64,000 nucleotides of DNA, from positions 1,736,001 through 1,800,000 of the forward strand of contig JAGKQI010000104.1 in the NCBI GenBank assembly GCA_018806915.1. Reading direction: 5' to 3'. This DNA comes from Phytophthora colocasiae. Its lineage: Eukaryota > Oomycota > Peronosporomycetes > Peronosporales > Peronosporaceae. A program made the position numbers and the translations under genes. Positions 39,202 through 50,489 of the stretch are shown one piece after another (the first letter of the stretch is position 1; every line of letters starts with the position of its first letter). The notes under the pieces were generated by a model, which saw nothing but the letters and a program-made list of their open reading frames with translations, searched no databases and was not told where the DNA came from.

Positions 39202-42200
39202 ATGTCGGCGGAATATGTGGCGCGTATGGAGGTTTTGCAGCGCAAGCGAGAGGAACTGACGGCGCAGAGGCAGGCAGTTGAGAAGCGAATGGCGTTGCGT
39301 GAGGCCACAGCCGCCGAATTCAGTGCTGTGGCGCTGCAGAGCTACAAACAGAAGTGGAAGACGCAACGCAGTGCCGCTGTAGCTGCCAAGAAACGTAACG
39401 ACGAGTTCCTGCGAATGTTGCAGACGACGCAAAGGCAGGTGCATGATACGTGGGTGAGATTGCATAGTGATCAGTCTAGCAGTAGTGTTGGACTGGCGCA
39501 GGAGAAAATGAGATACAACCAGCGAGTGGAGCAGATCTACCCGGCGTGGCAGGAGCAGCTACAGCGACAACGAGTGCAGAAGTTAAGAGAGCTGGAGGAT
39601 AAGAAGAGGAAGGTTGAGAGGCGCAGATATCTCGCGAAAAAGGTGAGAGAGCTGCTGTTATTACTTGCGGAGGGATGGCTAACTGACATTTTCATGGTGG
39701 ATTTGGACAATTAGAGCTTTGAGAAGGAACAAACCTTGGACGATTTGATTCGAAAGACTGTACGGTGGAGTGATTTACTGCACATTGACGTTTGCTTGAA
39801 GTTATATAAGCTGAACCGTGCCATTGCAGCGTCATGAAGTGGAGATGGCGGAGAACCTGGAGCAGAACGAGCTGTATGAGAGGGAACTGTTGCGTACGCA
39901 GAGCACGAATCAAGGTGATATTGTGGTAGCACGTGTAGTTTGAAGAACATGCTGATACGTGCATTTTGTGCTGCAGCCAAGGAGGTCAATAACAGCATTC
40001 GTGAAGTGGCTTTAGAAGCGAGGAACCATCTCCAGCAACAAGCAACGATCCACTTCGAGGCGATGCCTGAGATAGATGAAGAACTTGCAGGTACGGGCCG
40101 AATGAAATGCTTTATAAGAACACGCTCACTAATATGTGACATAGAAAAATTGTCAGAAACATTTTCGCCACGGAATGCTCTACAAGCACTGCGAGAAGGC
40201 AACAGGTTTGCATATTGTCACTGCCAGTTCTGTGCTGTGGTTCACTGTCCAGTCACTCATTTGCTCTGTTGTTTGTACTAGCTTCATTGCGTTTGATAAA
40301 AATCTTCAATACGAAGAGGAGAAACCGGTGCGTCAAATTCGGGTGGAGGTTCCAGCGCGAATGAATCCGTCGCCACGCTATCGTCAATTCAGCCAACAAG
40401 ACCCTTATCAAGGATATGCAGTTGAAGAAGGATTTGACGATGACTACATGGATGAGATTCCACGAGAACTAAACGCCAAGCCTGCATTTCACGATCGAGG
40501 TACGACTGAAAGATACCAGAGAAGCACGGGCACTGGAGACTACACCAATTTGAAACAAGATATCAACACGGACTGGCCTTTAACGCGCGATCCACCGTAT
40601 CAAGCTACCAAAGCAAGCACAGCTCCATTCGCAATGAAAAGCGATTCAACCTCACAACCACAAGCCTTCCCGATGGGAACTGGTCGATTATACCCGATTC
40701 TTGAGGTCAACGAACCGATTTCTCCGGTCGACACACCAAATGACACAGGCATTTCTGAGATTGCCGGTCGTGACCACGCTAGTACTGATTCTAGCGGCAA
40801 TGTGGCTACCCCCTCCTTCTCTTCTATGGCTGCTGTGGGATTTCAAGTTCCAGATAAAATTGAAGAAAATCGCGTTGCAAGCTCTCCTTCTACCGTTTTT
40901 GTATCACCAATTCATCCTGGTAATACGCCGCAAGCATCAATGGATGAAGAACAGCCTATTGAGCATCAAGAACGCGTTTTAACGTCAGAACATTCATTCA
41001 AGCCTCCAGCGATTAGCATTCCCGACCTAATCAAGCCTTCAGCGCTAAGTTCAAGCATCGCCAAAACAAACATTGAAAATTCGTCGGAGAAGTTGACGGA
41101 CGAGCTTGGTTGTAAGAATGAAGGCGACGTTGAATTGCCAGTACAGCATTCAGCGGGTGAAGAAGACAATTTCTCGATGGATGCCGGCGATACACTGAAC
41201 CAAATCGATGATCCCAGCAACACAAATACCTCTAGTCTCGTGACAACTGAAGATCATGAGATAAATGAAGCTCATGCAGAAGATATGAAACTCAACAAAC
41301 GCGCTGCGGGCTTTGAGGTCAAACCTCGCACTTCCTTGACGATTGATACGACAGACACATTTGAGGGTAACCACAGCATGAACTATGATTTCGAGGACAA
41401 GGCTGGCTCTTCGAATACTGGTGCACGTTTGAACTCTGACGTGCTAGCTCCGGCTGCTGTAGAAGTACCAGTCAAAAGCGTGAACGAGACGACACCAGCT
41501 ACGGCTTCTAAGTCGTCTTCAATATCTTACAGTTTGGACTTGCTGCAGCCCTTTACCCCGCTTGCTTCAACACCAGTACATGCACGCCTGGCCGAAGATG
41601 ATATGATGCTAGCGAGCATGCAAAGTGATGATTTCGACTTGTCCACTAGCAGCATTAAGCCAGCTGAAGAAACCAATCCAACCGTGTCAAGTGCCGTTGA
41701 GCCAGTGCAAAGCGATGGAGTATTTGCTGAAAGTGACGTGGAACCTCCGAGTCCAGTTCCAGAAGAGGTAAGTCTTGCCAAACGAGCATTTGTGTATACA
41801 AAACTGTCACGGATCTGTTGGTGCGTAGGTAACTATGGCATCTATCACGGAAAAACTGTCTCCTGTGGATCGTGTGAAAGCACTTGGGGTTTTAATCAGT
41901 CGAGTGGAGGAAGGTGCAACGGAGGGGGATACCCTGGGCAGTTCTGCGGACGTGAGATCATCCAACGGGTCAAAGCGCGATCTGCTTAAGTAAGTTTTGT
42001 GCATGGAGTTGTCCACATTGCCTACACCACTAATAACCATTATTTGCTCTTCAGGATGGCGGTGGGTGGACTCAAGTCACAGGTGGCATTCTTCGGCTTC
42101 GATATCTGCTTCGAGATGATTTTGGACATTTCACGCGACATTGGACCGGGTATCTGGTTTTCTGAAGATATTATCGTTTCACAAACAAATTTAACTGTAT

Positions 42201-43223
42201 TTGTTCCTGCCAGTGCTTTTCCCACCCAAGGCGTTTGAAGGCATCATGAACGACCAGAAGATCCGCAAACTTCATCAAAACAACAAGGAAAAACAACTTG
42301 GTACGTGCAACTTTCATCAATCAGAAAACCAACTCTAACACCTTCGTGCAGACTTGTGGAAAGCGTTAGCGGGCCATCTGAAGCAACTCGTGGAGCTGAA
42401 AGCAATCCCTACTGCCACTCTAGTTGATTTGTTCGTCACGGCGTTCCTCGCCCACGACCCCGACAACCAGCGTTCACAGCGAAAGGTACTTCCTGGGCAT
42501 TTTAACATGTATTTCATGACAAGCAATGACAAATTCCATTGCAGCTCCGTGAATTCCTCGTTGCAGTATGCGGCGGAGGTGGTAGCAAGTCTACAGGTTC
42601 ACGAAAAGGAACGTCCACTGCATCCCCACCTTCATCACCACCAAAGCACGACGGGCAACATCCACCAAGTTCAGAACCGGGTAAACCTGCATCCGAGGAC
42701 AGGATCGGCACCCCGTCGCTCCTGCAGACGGCATTCCTTCAACGTCAAAGCCCACCGAAACCAAAAGTGTTCGGCATCGCGTCGTCCAGGTCAGTTTCAC
42801 ACGCTCTTCAAACCATCTGGCATTGCACCACTGAGTATCTGTCGCTATGTGTGCGCCAGTAGCTTCAAGGACCGATCAAGCGGGTCATCCGATGTGCTCA
42901 TGTCGATGAGCTCAGGACCCATGAAGCTCTCGCAAAAGGTGAGCTGTCCTTCAAGCTTATTGCAGTCAAAACTTCAAAACCCCTCACTTCTTGTCACCTG
43001 TTTTGAGCAGCTCATGCGCGGCGGCAAGATGAACGACTACTCTGAATTCGAGGAGGAGGAGGAAGTGGATCTGCAGAATCTCATCGGCACGAAGCCAAGC
43101 TTCTCTTCCAGTTCCTCAGTGCTCGGGAGATCCCAGTACGGTGCCAAAACCTCTTCCACAGACAAATCGACAGTGAAACAAGCTGCAGCTGAAGAAGAGG
43201 ACGAGTTCGACGCCGACTTTTAA
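39202..43223 (+). CDS. Coiled-coil protein with Kizuna-like N-terminus
   Basis: Thirteen exons give about 1081 aa; introns are 39643-39714, 39760-39829, 39915-39976, 40091-40144, 40206-40281, 41768-41828, 41990-42054, 42150-42213, 42301-42351, 42486-42544, 42790-42859 and 42939-43010. The N-terminal about 250 residues are a charged coiled coil. One segment (KKRNDEFLRMLQTTQRQV) recalls the Kizuna pattern R/KNQEYLKRFERVQ. The middle (nt 40300-41767) is Ser/Thr/Pro/Glu-rich and probably disordered. A helical block follows (nt about 41830-42590). The C-terminus is acidic and ends EEEDEFDADF, also reminiscent of Kizuna's acidic end. Kizuna is a PLK1-regulated centrosome/basal-body protein. The family assignment is from short motifs only and could be wrong; the gene model is solid. 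Confidence 0.6.
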
Positions 43224-43545
43224 ACCACAGCTTTCGTTCGCGAATGCCTTCGCCTTGCAGAGCGACTTGAAGTGCGACCAGCACACACACGTGTTCGTCG
43301 TGCGATTGCGCATGAAACGCCACGCACGTGTCGCATTCTATGATTCCCCTCCTGTATCGGATACATGCGGTCGCGTTTTCCACCTGTCAGATTACATATT
43401 GATCTTGTTTATTCTATGCTTCTATTTTCACTTGATATTTGTATCCAACTGAGGGGATACGTGTCGGCTTGTGGGGCTCCCCCCACCATTTCCATGGCCA
43501 AGATCCCCCTCATTCCCCAAAGAGTTTCGAGAGACTGAGGCCACC
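43224..43545. other. Upstream region of SEC61A
   Basis: This 322-bp interval holds the 3' end of the Kizuna-like gene and the Sec61 alpha promoter. A pyrimidine/AT-rich stretch (about 43383-43440) contains TATTTTCACTTGAT, which is weakly initiator-like. The ATG at 43546 sits in a near-ideal context (gccaccATGc). No RNA gene or repeat is seen. Confidence 0.4.
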
Positions 43546-44970
43546 ATGCGCTTCCTGCATCTGATTCGGCCCGTCATGTGCGTGCTGCCCGAAGTGGCGC
43601 AGCCTGACCGCAAGATCCCGTTCCGCGAGAAAGTCCTGTGGACGATCATCACGCTCTTCATCTTCCTGGTGTGTTGCCAGATCCCGCTCTACGGTATCCA
43701 GACGTCCAAGTCCTCGGACCCGCTCTACTGGATGCGTGTCATCCTGGCTTCGAACCGCGGTACGCTTATGGAGCTTGGTATCAGTCCTATTGTCACGTCA
43801 GGTCTCGTCATGCAGCTATTGGCTGGATCCAAGATGATCGAAGTGGACCAATCGCTCAAGGAGGACCGCGCGCTGTTCAGTGGCGCTCAGAAGCTCTTCG
43901 GCATCCTGATCACGCTCGGTGAGGCCGTGGCCTACGTGGTCTCGGGCATGTACGGTAACATCTCGGACATTGGCGCGTTCAACGCCATCCTGATCATCGT
44001 TCAGCTGCTGTGTGCTGGTATCCTCGTCATTATCCTGGATGAGATGCTGCAGAAGGGTTACGGTCTTGGATCTGGTATTTCGCTCTTCATCGCCACCAAC
44101 ATCTGTGAGAACATTGTGTGGAAGGCCTTCTCCCCCACGACCATCAACACTGGCCGTGGTACGGAGTTCGAAGGTGCCATTATTGCTCTGTTCCACCTGT
44201 TGATCACCCGCTCGGACAAGCTGCGTGCACTGAAGGAAGCTTTCTACCGTCAAAACCTGCCCAACGTGACCAATTTGTTGGCTACCATGTTCGTGTTCAT
44301 TGTGGTAATCTACTTCCAGGGATTCCGTGTGGACCTCCCCGTCAAGTACCAGAAGCTTCGTGGCCAGCAGGGAACGTACCCGATCAAGCTGTTCTACACG
44401 TCCAACATGCCTATCATCCTGCAGACTGCTCTGGTGTCCAACCTGTACTTCATCTCGCAGCTGCTGTACAAGAAGTTCAGTGGCAACTTCCTCGTGCGTC
44501 TCCTCGGTGTGTGGCAGGATGTGGAGGGTAGCGCTGGCCAGACCGTCCCCGTGGGCGGTGCCGCGTACTACATGTCGGCTCCTAGCAACCTGGCTCAGAT
44601 CATGTACGACCCCATCCGATTCGTCATCTACGTCATCTTCATCCTCGGCTCGTGCGCGCTCTTCTCCAAGACGTGGATCGAGATCTCGGGTTCGTCGGCT
44701 CGTGACGTTGCAAAGCAGCTCCGTGACCAGCAGATGGTCATGAAGGGCCACCGCGACTCGTCTATTGTGCATGTGCTCAACCGCTACATCCCCACGGCTG
44801 CCGCTTTCGGTGGCATGTGCATTGGCGCTCTGTCCATGGTTGCTGACCTTCTGGGCGCCATCGGTTCGGGCACTGGTATCCTGCTGGCTGTGACCATCAT
44901 CTACCAGTACTTCGAGACGTTCGCACGGGAGCAGGCGGAGATGCCGTTGAGCGGCCTCTTCGGCTTCTAA
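43546..44970 (+). CDS. SEC61A: Sec61 translocon alpha subunit
   Basis: A single exon of 474 aa (human about 476) opens [20 protein letters not shown], the classical eukaryotic Sec61 alpha N-terminus. Ten hydrophobic helices, a plug region ([16 protein letters not shown]) and the loop [14 protein letters not shown] are recognisable. Sec61 alpha forms the protein-conducting channel of the ER membrane with Sec61 beta and gamma, taking secretory and membrane proteins from the ribosome. Codon use is strongly biased to C/G-ending codons, unlike most neighbours, which fits high expression. The bias also creates a long antisense open frame. The frame is open a little upstream of the ATG, but the conserved start and its strong context fix residue 1. 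Confidence 0.97.
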   Translation: MRFLHLIRPVMCVLPEVAQPDRKIPFREKVLWTIITLFIFLVCCQIPLYGIQTSKSSDPLYWMRVILASNRGTLMELGISPIVTSGLVMQLLAGSKMIEVDQSLKEDRALFSGAQKLFGILITLGEAVAYVVSGMYGNISDIGAFNAILIIVQLLCAGILVIILDEMLQKGYGLGSGISLFIATNICENIVWKAFSPTTINTGRGTEFEGAIIALFHLLITRSDKLRALKEAFYRQNLPNVTNLLATMFVFIVVIYFQGFRVDLPVKYQKLRGQQGTYPIKLFYTSNMPIILQTALVSNLYFISQLLYKKFSGNFLVRLLGVWQDVEGSAGQTVPVGGAAYYMSAPSNLAQIMYDPIRFVIYVIFILGSCALFSKTWIEISGSSARDVAKQLRDQQMVMKGHRDSSIVHVLNRYIPTAAAFGGMCIGALSMVADLLGAIGSGTGILLAVTIIYQYFETFAREQAEMPLSGLFGF

Positions 44971-45431
44971 GCAGCTCGCCAGGTGAGGAGTGCTCGCTGC
45001 GATGCATCTTGAGGATTTTCAATATGCGGAGCAACCTGCGGCACCAGCAAATAACCGACAACGACCACCAAAGGAGACGAGAGGATGGACTTCCCAACAG
45101 GTTGTTCCCGTTCAAGGAGTACTATCAGGTGCTCTCTGCTGAATTAATAGTAGAATTTAGTTAGGATCATCAGCAAAAGTTGAGCGAGCGAGGTGAGAGG
45201 CCCTTCCCCGCTGCTTGGTTCGGAGACGAGCGAGGCGGACGTCATCTTGATCGCTCTTAGGTGCGCGATGGGCAGTTGATCCGTTTGTTTCTTTGGCGAC
45301 GTTGGAGGTGTAGCTGGGTGTGCAGTGCGCTCGGATGCAGAGCAGCTTTACATAAAGCAATACACTGTTTTCAACCGTTTTTATTTGCTTGTTCGTCTGT
45401 AAAAATTGTGATGTGCTTGCTACCTCCAGGT
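44971..45431. other. Convergent intergenic region after SEC61A
   Basis: This 461-bp stretch lies between convergent stops of Sec61 alpha and the NRBF2-like gene. I see no open frame with coding character, no tRNA-like fold and no clear repeat. It presumably holds two 3' untranslated regions. Confidence 0.5.
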
Positions 45432-47465
45432 TCACAATGCTCTGCGATTTGGGTGAGCAGGAGGACGACGGAATTGCTGGGAAGTATTGCTAGAGCTGCT
45501 ACTACCCGTAGGCTCACTTGAACCTGGACTGTAGTCGTGAAAGCTACTGCTCGTGAAGGAGTTGCTGGACCCACTAATACTGCCACCGCCATTCTGTACA
45601 AAACTTGAGCTGCTGAAGCTGCTTCCTCCACTTCGACCATCGCGGCTTTGACTCAGCTGTTTCGCCTTGGCTCCTGCCTTTAATGTCTTGTACCATTTGT
45701 CATACTTGGCAATGCGATCATCCTGGCCACAAAACATAAAGTTTTAGTTTACACTGGCCCACTATAGGAACAAATTACAGCGCAGCTTGCACCTTAAGTC
45801 TCGCCTCTTCAATTAGTTTGGCGATCTCCTCCTCCTGCAGCTTAAGTTTGTGTTCCAACGCCGAAGTACCACTAACGAACAACGAGATGAGAAAAACGCA
45901 TCTCGAAAACAAACGCCCTTGCATTGTACTCACCCAACTGCACTGCTTGGCGGTGGAGGTGCTTGAATGGTACTATTGCGCTGCCGCCGCCATTCTTCAA
46001 GAGCTCTTTTGATCATAACAAGCTAAGAAGGAAACACCGTATCAGTGACATATCAATATCGTAGACGATCGCATTCTTTTAACACAGTACCTTCTGGTTG
46101 TAGTCCTTCTTGAAGAGGTCCATGGATTCGCGAATCTCGCGGTTTTCAGCTTGTACGTTCGTCAGCGCTTCACATTTCTAGGACACAGCAAAGAAAAAAT
46201 ATGCATGGTCAATCAGCAGCCCTTTTTTACAGAGGATTCCGACTGAATCGGTGGTATGAAAATACCTTCACGAGTTTTGTATTCTCGCTACTGAGGGTCT
46301 TCACCGTGTTCAGTAATCGAACGATTTCTATCTTCTGGTGCGCAGCAGTTTCTTGCAGACCCTCGTAGTCTGCTTGACCACTAGAAGACTCGTTTCCATT
46401 TCCTGAAGTAGCTCGTCCACCTTGGTATCGATAATCAGCTAAGCCATTTCCGTTCGGGGTACTTGCTCTCCGTGGATCCGAAGGGGCCCTACCGCCAAGT
46501 TGCTGCTCCATCAATCTATAAACTCACAACTCAACATTAGAATGCATTCAATACACGACACATCACCACAAAATCACAACCGTTGTCGCTGATTCCTCAT
46601 CCTGGACGCCACCGCTGCTCTAAGTGTCGATCCTCCATCCACTGCAGTAGCCACCACTCCAACCGTCGTTCTGTCATCACGCAGCACCAATCAGCATCTT
46701 CAACCTCAATACACATTCCCTCTCGTTAACTTCCTTACCTCGTCTTGGCTGGCAACAAACAGAACGAATCCCCCAGCGACGAGGACAAATGTCGCGACGA
46801 CATCAGTAGGTTCTACATGAATCGAAAACCGTCCAGATTCAGCGTTACTTCTCCTTTTTATCCTCTTAACCACCCCCACCTTGTCTGCCGATCCAGGACT
46901 CGACAGTCCGATCTCATTGAGTCTCCTCCAGAGCTCCTCCATCTCTGCTGCTGCCACATTCAGCTGTGTCTCTGCCTTCTGCGCCTCCTTCGGATCGGGA
47001 GCTTCAAATTTACTATCCACTGCTATCTGCTTTACTCCTTGAGCAATATTTTTTTTCTTGTCTTCAGTATGAGGTTGGGCTTCTTCCTTGGTCTTTTCCT
47101 CCGTTTCTAAAGGACTGGGGTTCCTAGAACGAGCCACCTTGGCCCTGTACTCGTAGTTTTCTGCCAAAAGCATCAGTGCATCGATTGTTCGCTTGTCTGA
47201 TACCAGTTGAGCTGCCTGTAGGAACTTTTCACTGGCCAAATGACCCTCTTTTTCGGCATGAATATACTGATAAGAGGAAAATAGCAATTGAGAGTGTAAT
47301 ACGACGTTAATAAGCATTAAACGGGTGCAAAATAAAGTACAGATGCAGAATAACACGTACATCATCGCGACGCAGAGCTTCCTCGGCGCGTACAGCGTGG
47401 AAATGCGCCTGCACAGCGGGTGCCGAGCTTTCGTATTCTTCTGATTCGACGGCCTTCCACCCCAT
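45432..47465 (-). CDS. NRBF2-like protein: MIT-like helical domain plus coiled coil
   Basis: Nine exons on the minus strand give about 483 aa; introns (plus coordinates) are 47267-47360, 46813-46879, 46671-46738, 46516-46580, 46178-46265, 46023-46090, 45872-45933 and 45723-45792. The start MGWKAVESEEYESSAP leads into a three-helix MIT-like region (residues about 12-78, with HFHAVRAEEALRRDDY and FLQAAQLVSDKRTIDALML). A linker carries ELWRRLNEIGL. A long coiled coil follows (nt about 46330-45790), then a Ser-rich tail. MIT plus C-terminal coiled coil is the layout of NRBF2, a regulator of the autophagy PI3-kinase complex. Similarity is architectural, so another MIT protein is possible. If the intron at 46813-46879 is retained the frame reads into a hydrophobic segment and stops. 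Confidence 0.65.
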
Positions 47466-47805
47466 GCGAGATCTTGAACTGAGTATGGTGCACGAGTTGG
47501 ATGAATTTGCGTGATTTTGACCAATAGAAAGAGATTAAAAATGAGACGTGTGAGAAATGTAGCCATAGCAGGAACCTCACTCTTCGAAGCAACCTTCAAG
47601 ACTCGAGTATCGTTCATTTGTCTGTGGCGTACATTGCTTAGCACTCGTAACAACGACATCAAAATATCTGTACAATTGCTCCTCGTTCACTTTCACCCTG
47701 TCATACTGAAACTTAGTTACCGGTACACAATATCTCTGCGAAGACCAGGCATTGAATTAATACTACGGCAAAGATAAAAGTTCCATTGCGTTATCATGAG
47801 TTGGT
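47466..47805. other. Upstream region of the NRBF2-like gene
   Basis: This 340-bp gap lies between two tandem minus-strand genes: the bZIP 3' end at 47806 and the NRBF2-like ATG at 47465. It should contain the NRBF2-like promoter. No convincing initiator, repeat or RNA gene was seen. Confidence 0.4.
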
Positions 47806-48876
47806 CTATGACACACGGATAGACTCGTTCGGCGCCAGTCTACCTTCCGGGGTCAAACGGGCGTTGTCGAACACGTAAGCCACGTCTTGCATGCTTCCGA
47901 GAAGGCCAAGCAGTGGCGTCAAAATGTCCGCTTTGCACACGATACTGGTAACACGGGCAGAGGCACTATCCCAATCAAACTGCACTGACCCACGCAGTTC
48001 TATTTCCTGCCCAAGCATCTTGTCGACAAGGGTGGCAAACCGTTCGTCACTCACGAGGTGTGGGAAGGCATTGCACAGGGTATTCTCGTTAATAACGAGT
48101 GTTCCTTTGGTTGTAGCGACCAATGCATTGTCTGGGCCGTTTTCCAATCGAACAGGGTACAGGTCAATCTTATCATAGCACTGAGACTGCAGTGCCCAGG
48201 TCCGCAGTAGCGCATCTACTCCACACACTGTTCCATCGGTCACATCGGGTGCTATCGTCGCTCGTAGGAAATTCTGCTGGATGTCGTACTGTGTTCTGCT
48301 ACAGTCAGTTGCTGAAGGCAGCTGTACGCTATTCTGGAAAAGACGAAAGAACTCGGCCGCTGTGCCCCAAAGACTCGTGCTGGTCGGAACGCCGTAGTCA
48401 ATGAGACAACGCTGCAGTGTGAGCTCCTGGATTTGTGTCCTAAGATGTTTGATGGTGACTTCGAGGCCATTTACACGTTTTAACTGCTTCATCTTGTGTC
48501 GGGCTTGGTGCATTCGGTTGCGCTCTCGCCGTTGTTCGATGCTTCGCTGGGTGCTCTCAATTTCCACTCCAGTTGGTGAGAACGTGTTTCGACGAGCCTT
48601 GACAGAGCCTTCTGCGTTGTGCTGGGACCGCTTACAGCCAGAAATGCTTTGGGGCTGCACTATTAGTGGCGGCAAAACAATCCGTTGCACCAGTTCCTCG
48701 CCATGGCTGCTTGTGTTGGAGTAAATGCCTGCTGTCGATGTCGTGAACGAATGCGGGAACGGAGGCACGAGGTGATGGAGTCACGAAGAAGCTGTCTTAG
48801 CAACGCTGCCGGGGTTCGGAGTTTGCTGGAAAGCGGCGCCATGACTAGTCTGTTCAGTGGGGACACGGTCGCTCAT
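47806..48876 (-). CDS. bZIP transcription factor, oomycete type
   Basis: The bZIP block is RRERNRMHQARHKMKQ (about residues 90-105), an N-x7-K basic region, followed by a short leucine/isoleucine heptad zipper (LEVTIKHLRTQIQEL). The C-terminal about 200 residues form a conserved-looking globular domain of unknown role. The frame immediately upstream has no ATG before a TGA at about 48781-48783. The ATG at 48876 (MSDRVPTEQTSHGAAF) is in the same frame. An intron at 48707-48784 (or, with a nearer AG, 48710-48784) removes the TGA and joins both parts in phase, giving about 330 aa. The product should bind DNA as a dimer in the nucleus. The bZIP call is firm; the 5' exon is a model. Confidence 0.85.
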
Positions 48877-48935
48877 GTTGTCTCCGTAGCGTGGTGATAA
48901 AGATGAACTGAGAACTTGCTCTGCATCACTATGAT

Positions 48936-48955
48936 GGTACATGTACCGGTACATG
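48936..48955. promoter_or_regulatory. Overlapping perfect dyads upstream of the bZIP gene
   Basis: GGTACATGTACC (48936-48947) and CATGTACCGGTACATG (48940-48955) are both perfect palindromes and overlap, 60-80 bp upstream of the bZIP start. Such a compact dyad could bind a dimeric factor, possibly the bZIP itself. Only the symmetry is observed; function is inference. Confidence 0.3.
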
Positions 48956-49187
48956 CAGTGGTGTATTTTTACACGTATTTTTACTTTATTTAAGTGGAAA
49001 CCCCTGTAAAAAAGTAAAAAATATTATTAAAACGTGAAAAATGACGGATATCTCACCGCCTGGTGGGTGGCGCCACTGACGTCGTCCTTGATACAAAAGC
49101 GTAGGTAAGTCCTTGTCAGTCATTTACAGGGGCACCTTGTCTGTGCTGTATGACACGCAGAAGCCCCCATTACTGTTTCCAGTGATA

Positions 49188-50080
49188 GCCACCGCGCAAC
49201 TAGTCAAGGGAGCCTATGGTATTGTCTTCAAAGTGGAAACCACAGACACAAAGGAAGTTTTTGCGGCAAAATGTGTGAATAAAAAAGCACTAAAGCGCAT
49301 TCGAGTTGGTCGCTTTGGGAATGCGCTACAGTCCGTGAAGAAGGAGCTCACGATTTGGAAGAGATTTAAACACCGACACATCGTCATTCTGCGCGAAGTT
49401 ATCGACTCGGATGGTAAGATAATTTGTACAGTTTAGTTTTGCGCATATCTTTTTAACTCGTGAGTTCGTTTGTGTATTGTAGACAGCGAAGAACTGTGGA
49501 GCGAACGCTGTGGCTGAAAAACCAGACTTTTCCGCTTTTACGAAGGCGAGGAGAACGCGAAAGATATTCGGAACTACCTGGAAATGCGGCACTTCACAGA
49601 CGTACACTTGGGAAAAGTCATGGATCGTGTGGAGAAGGACGGAGTTCTAAACGATACCTTTATTGTCATCGTTGGAGATCACGGACAAGCACCTGAAGCT
49701 GATGTTACGAATACCCATGAGGAATCTGTTACTCGAGTGGCTGGAGCCATTATTGCTGAAGGAAGACTGAGTGAATCTGCTGGTTTAGTCATTGAAGGTG
49801 CTGTGGAGCAGTATGATATTCTCAATACTCTGGCGGACATCACTGGATTGCCGAAGAATGGGCATATGATAAGCGAATTGGTGGATGGTGGCCCCGTATT
49901 AGACGACGACATGTACGACTCACAGAGACATCAAACCTATGAATTTGCTGCTGAAAACAGTTGACGAGAATGAAAAAAATCCTCAGGATTGCAGACTTTG
50001 GGGCTCTTCACATGTACGGACATTCAAAAAGTGTTATGATCCGTATCCTAAACCGGTTTACCTGTTTGAGGCGTTAACAC
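49188..50080 (+). pseudogene. CaMKK/LKB1-like protein kinase pseudogene with its middle replaced
   Basis: The N-lobe is recognisable at 49188-49412: glycine loop VKGAYGIVF, the VAIK-type lysine in VFAAKCV, the alpha-C region SVKKELTIWKRF and HRHIVILREVID. A candidate intron (49413-49482) leads to DSEELW and then a stop. The catalytic loop HRDIKPMNLLLK resumes at 49921-49956 and DFG (IADFG) at 49988-50002, but a run of seven A's between them shifts the frame. Subdomains V to VIa are missing and are replaced by an unrelated sulfatase-like segment. After DFG the frame stops with no activation segment or C-lobe. RFGNALQSVKKE and HRDIKPMNLLL suggest the CaMKK/LKB1 group of Ser/Thr kinases. Confidence 0.75.
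49518..49917 (+). pseudogene. Sulfatase/phosphoesterase-like fragment embedded in the kinase relic
   Basis: The frame opens after a TGA at 49515-49517 and reads LFRFYEGEENAKDIRNYLEM, then a stretch typical of alkaline-phosphatase-superfamily proteins: H....L...MD...KDG.LNDTFIVIVGDHGQAPE with the metal-binding DHG. The segment around AAGLV..EQYDILNT also fits sulfatase/DUF229-type families. It is a C-terminal fragment only: the catalytic N-terminal half is missing, and the frame runs on into kinase sequence (read out of frame) and stops at 49962-49964. It is a pseudogene piece with no start of its own. Confidence 0.6.
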
Positions 50081-50489
50081 GAGCCCCGACTATAGGTATT
50101 CAATGTACACCAAATTTCGTTTGGTGATAGAACTGGAGTTACATTTCAGGTTGGAATTGTTCACGCCGTGATATGAAAGGATTGAAGTCGGCCGCTGCTG
50201 CTCTTAGTTAAACTCTGGGAGCTTCCTGAGTTATCCGACAACTAGAGAAAATAGACTCGCTTTTCGTGCCCGAATTCCAGTCAAGTGTGATTCTTGTGGA
50301 AACTCGTGATCATTTTCTTGTGGATAAGGCTCTCGCCTCGCCGCTGGTATCACGTCTGCATGAGAACCGAGCCGCGCTGTTGTAAAACGGCGACCCATCT
50401 GTGTCAGGTTCAGTATCTTCGCCATTGTTAGTCGTGCTGGTGCAGGATGAAGTGGGGTTCTTGGGCGATTAAACGCACTATCCCACATC
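50081..50489. other. No clear gene; decayed flank of hAT relic
   Basis: No intact gene is visible. A minus-strand frame (50231 to about 50560) reads WDSAFNRPRTPLHPAPARLT and could be an out-of-frame continuation of the hAT-derived frame that stops at 50490. The rest shows nothing recognisable. Confidence 0.35.

Noticed and set aside
43816..44772. 318-codon open frame antisense to Sec61 alpha
   Set aside because: It is exactly complementary to a highly codon-biased gene; avoidance of A/T-ending codons removes antisense stops. Its composition (His/Asp/Val/Glu-rich) is typical of such shadows.
46739..46880. C-terminal membrane anchor (VVATFVLVAGGFVLFVAS) ending the NRBF2-like gene early
   Set aside because: Splicing at 46813-46879 joins in phase to the downstream coiled-coil exons and the full model divides by three; the hydrophobic read-through is more likely out of phase or intronic. 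Retention cannot be excluded.
49001..49132. Inverted repeat CCCCTGTAAA / TTTACAGGGG, possible MITE
   Set aside because: Only 10 bp long, no target duplication on either side, and the right copy abuts the kinase relic; too weak to call.
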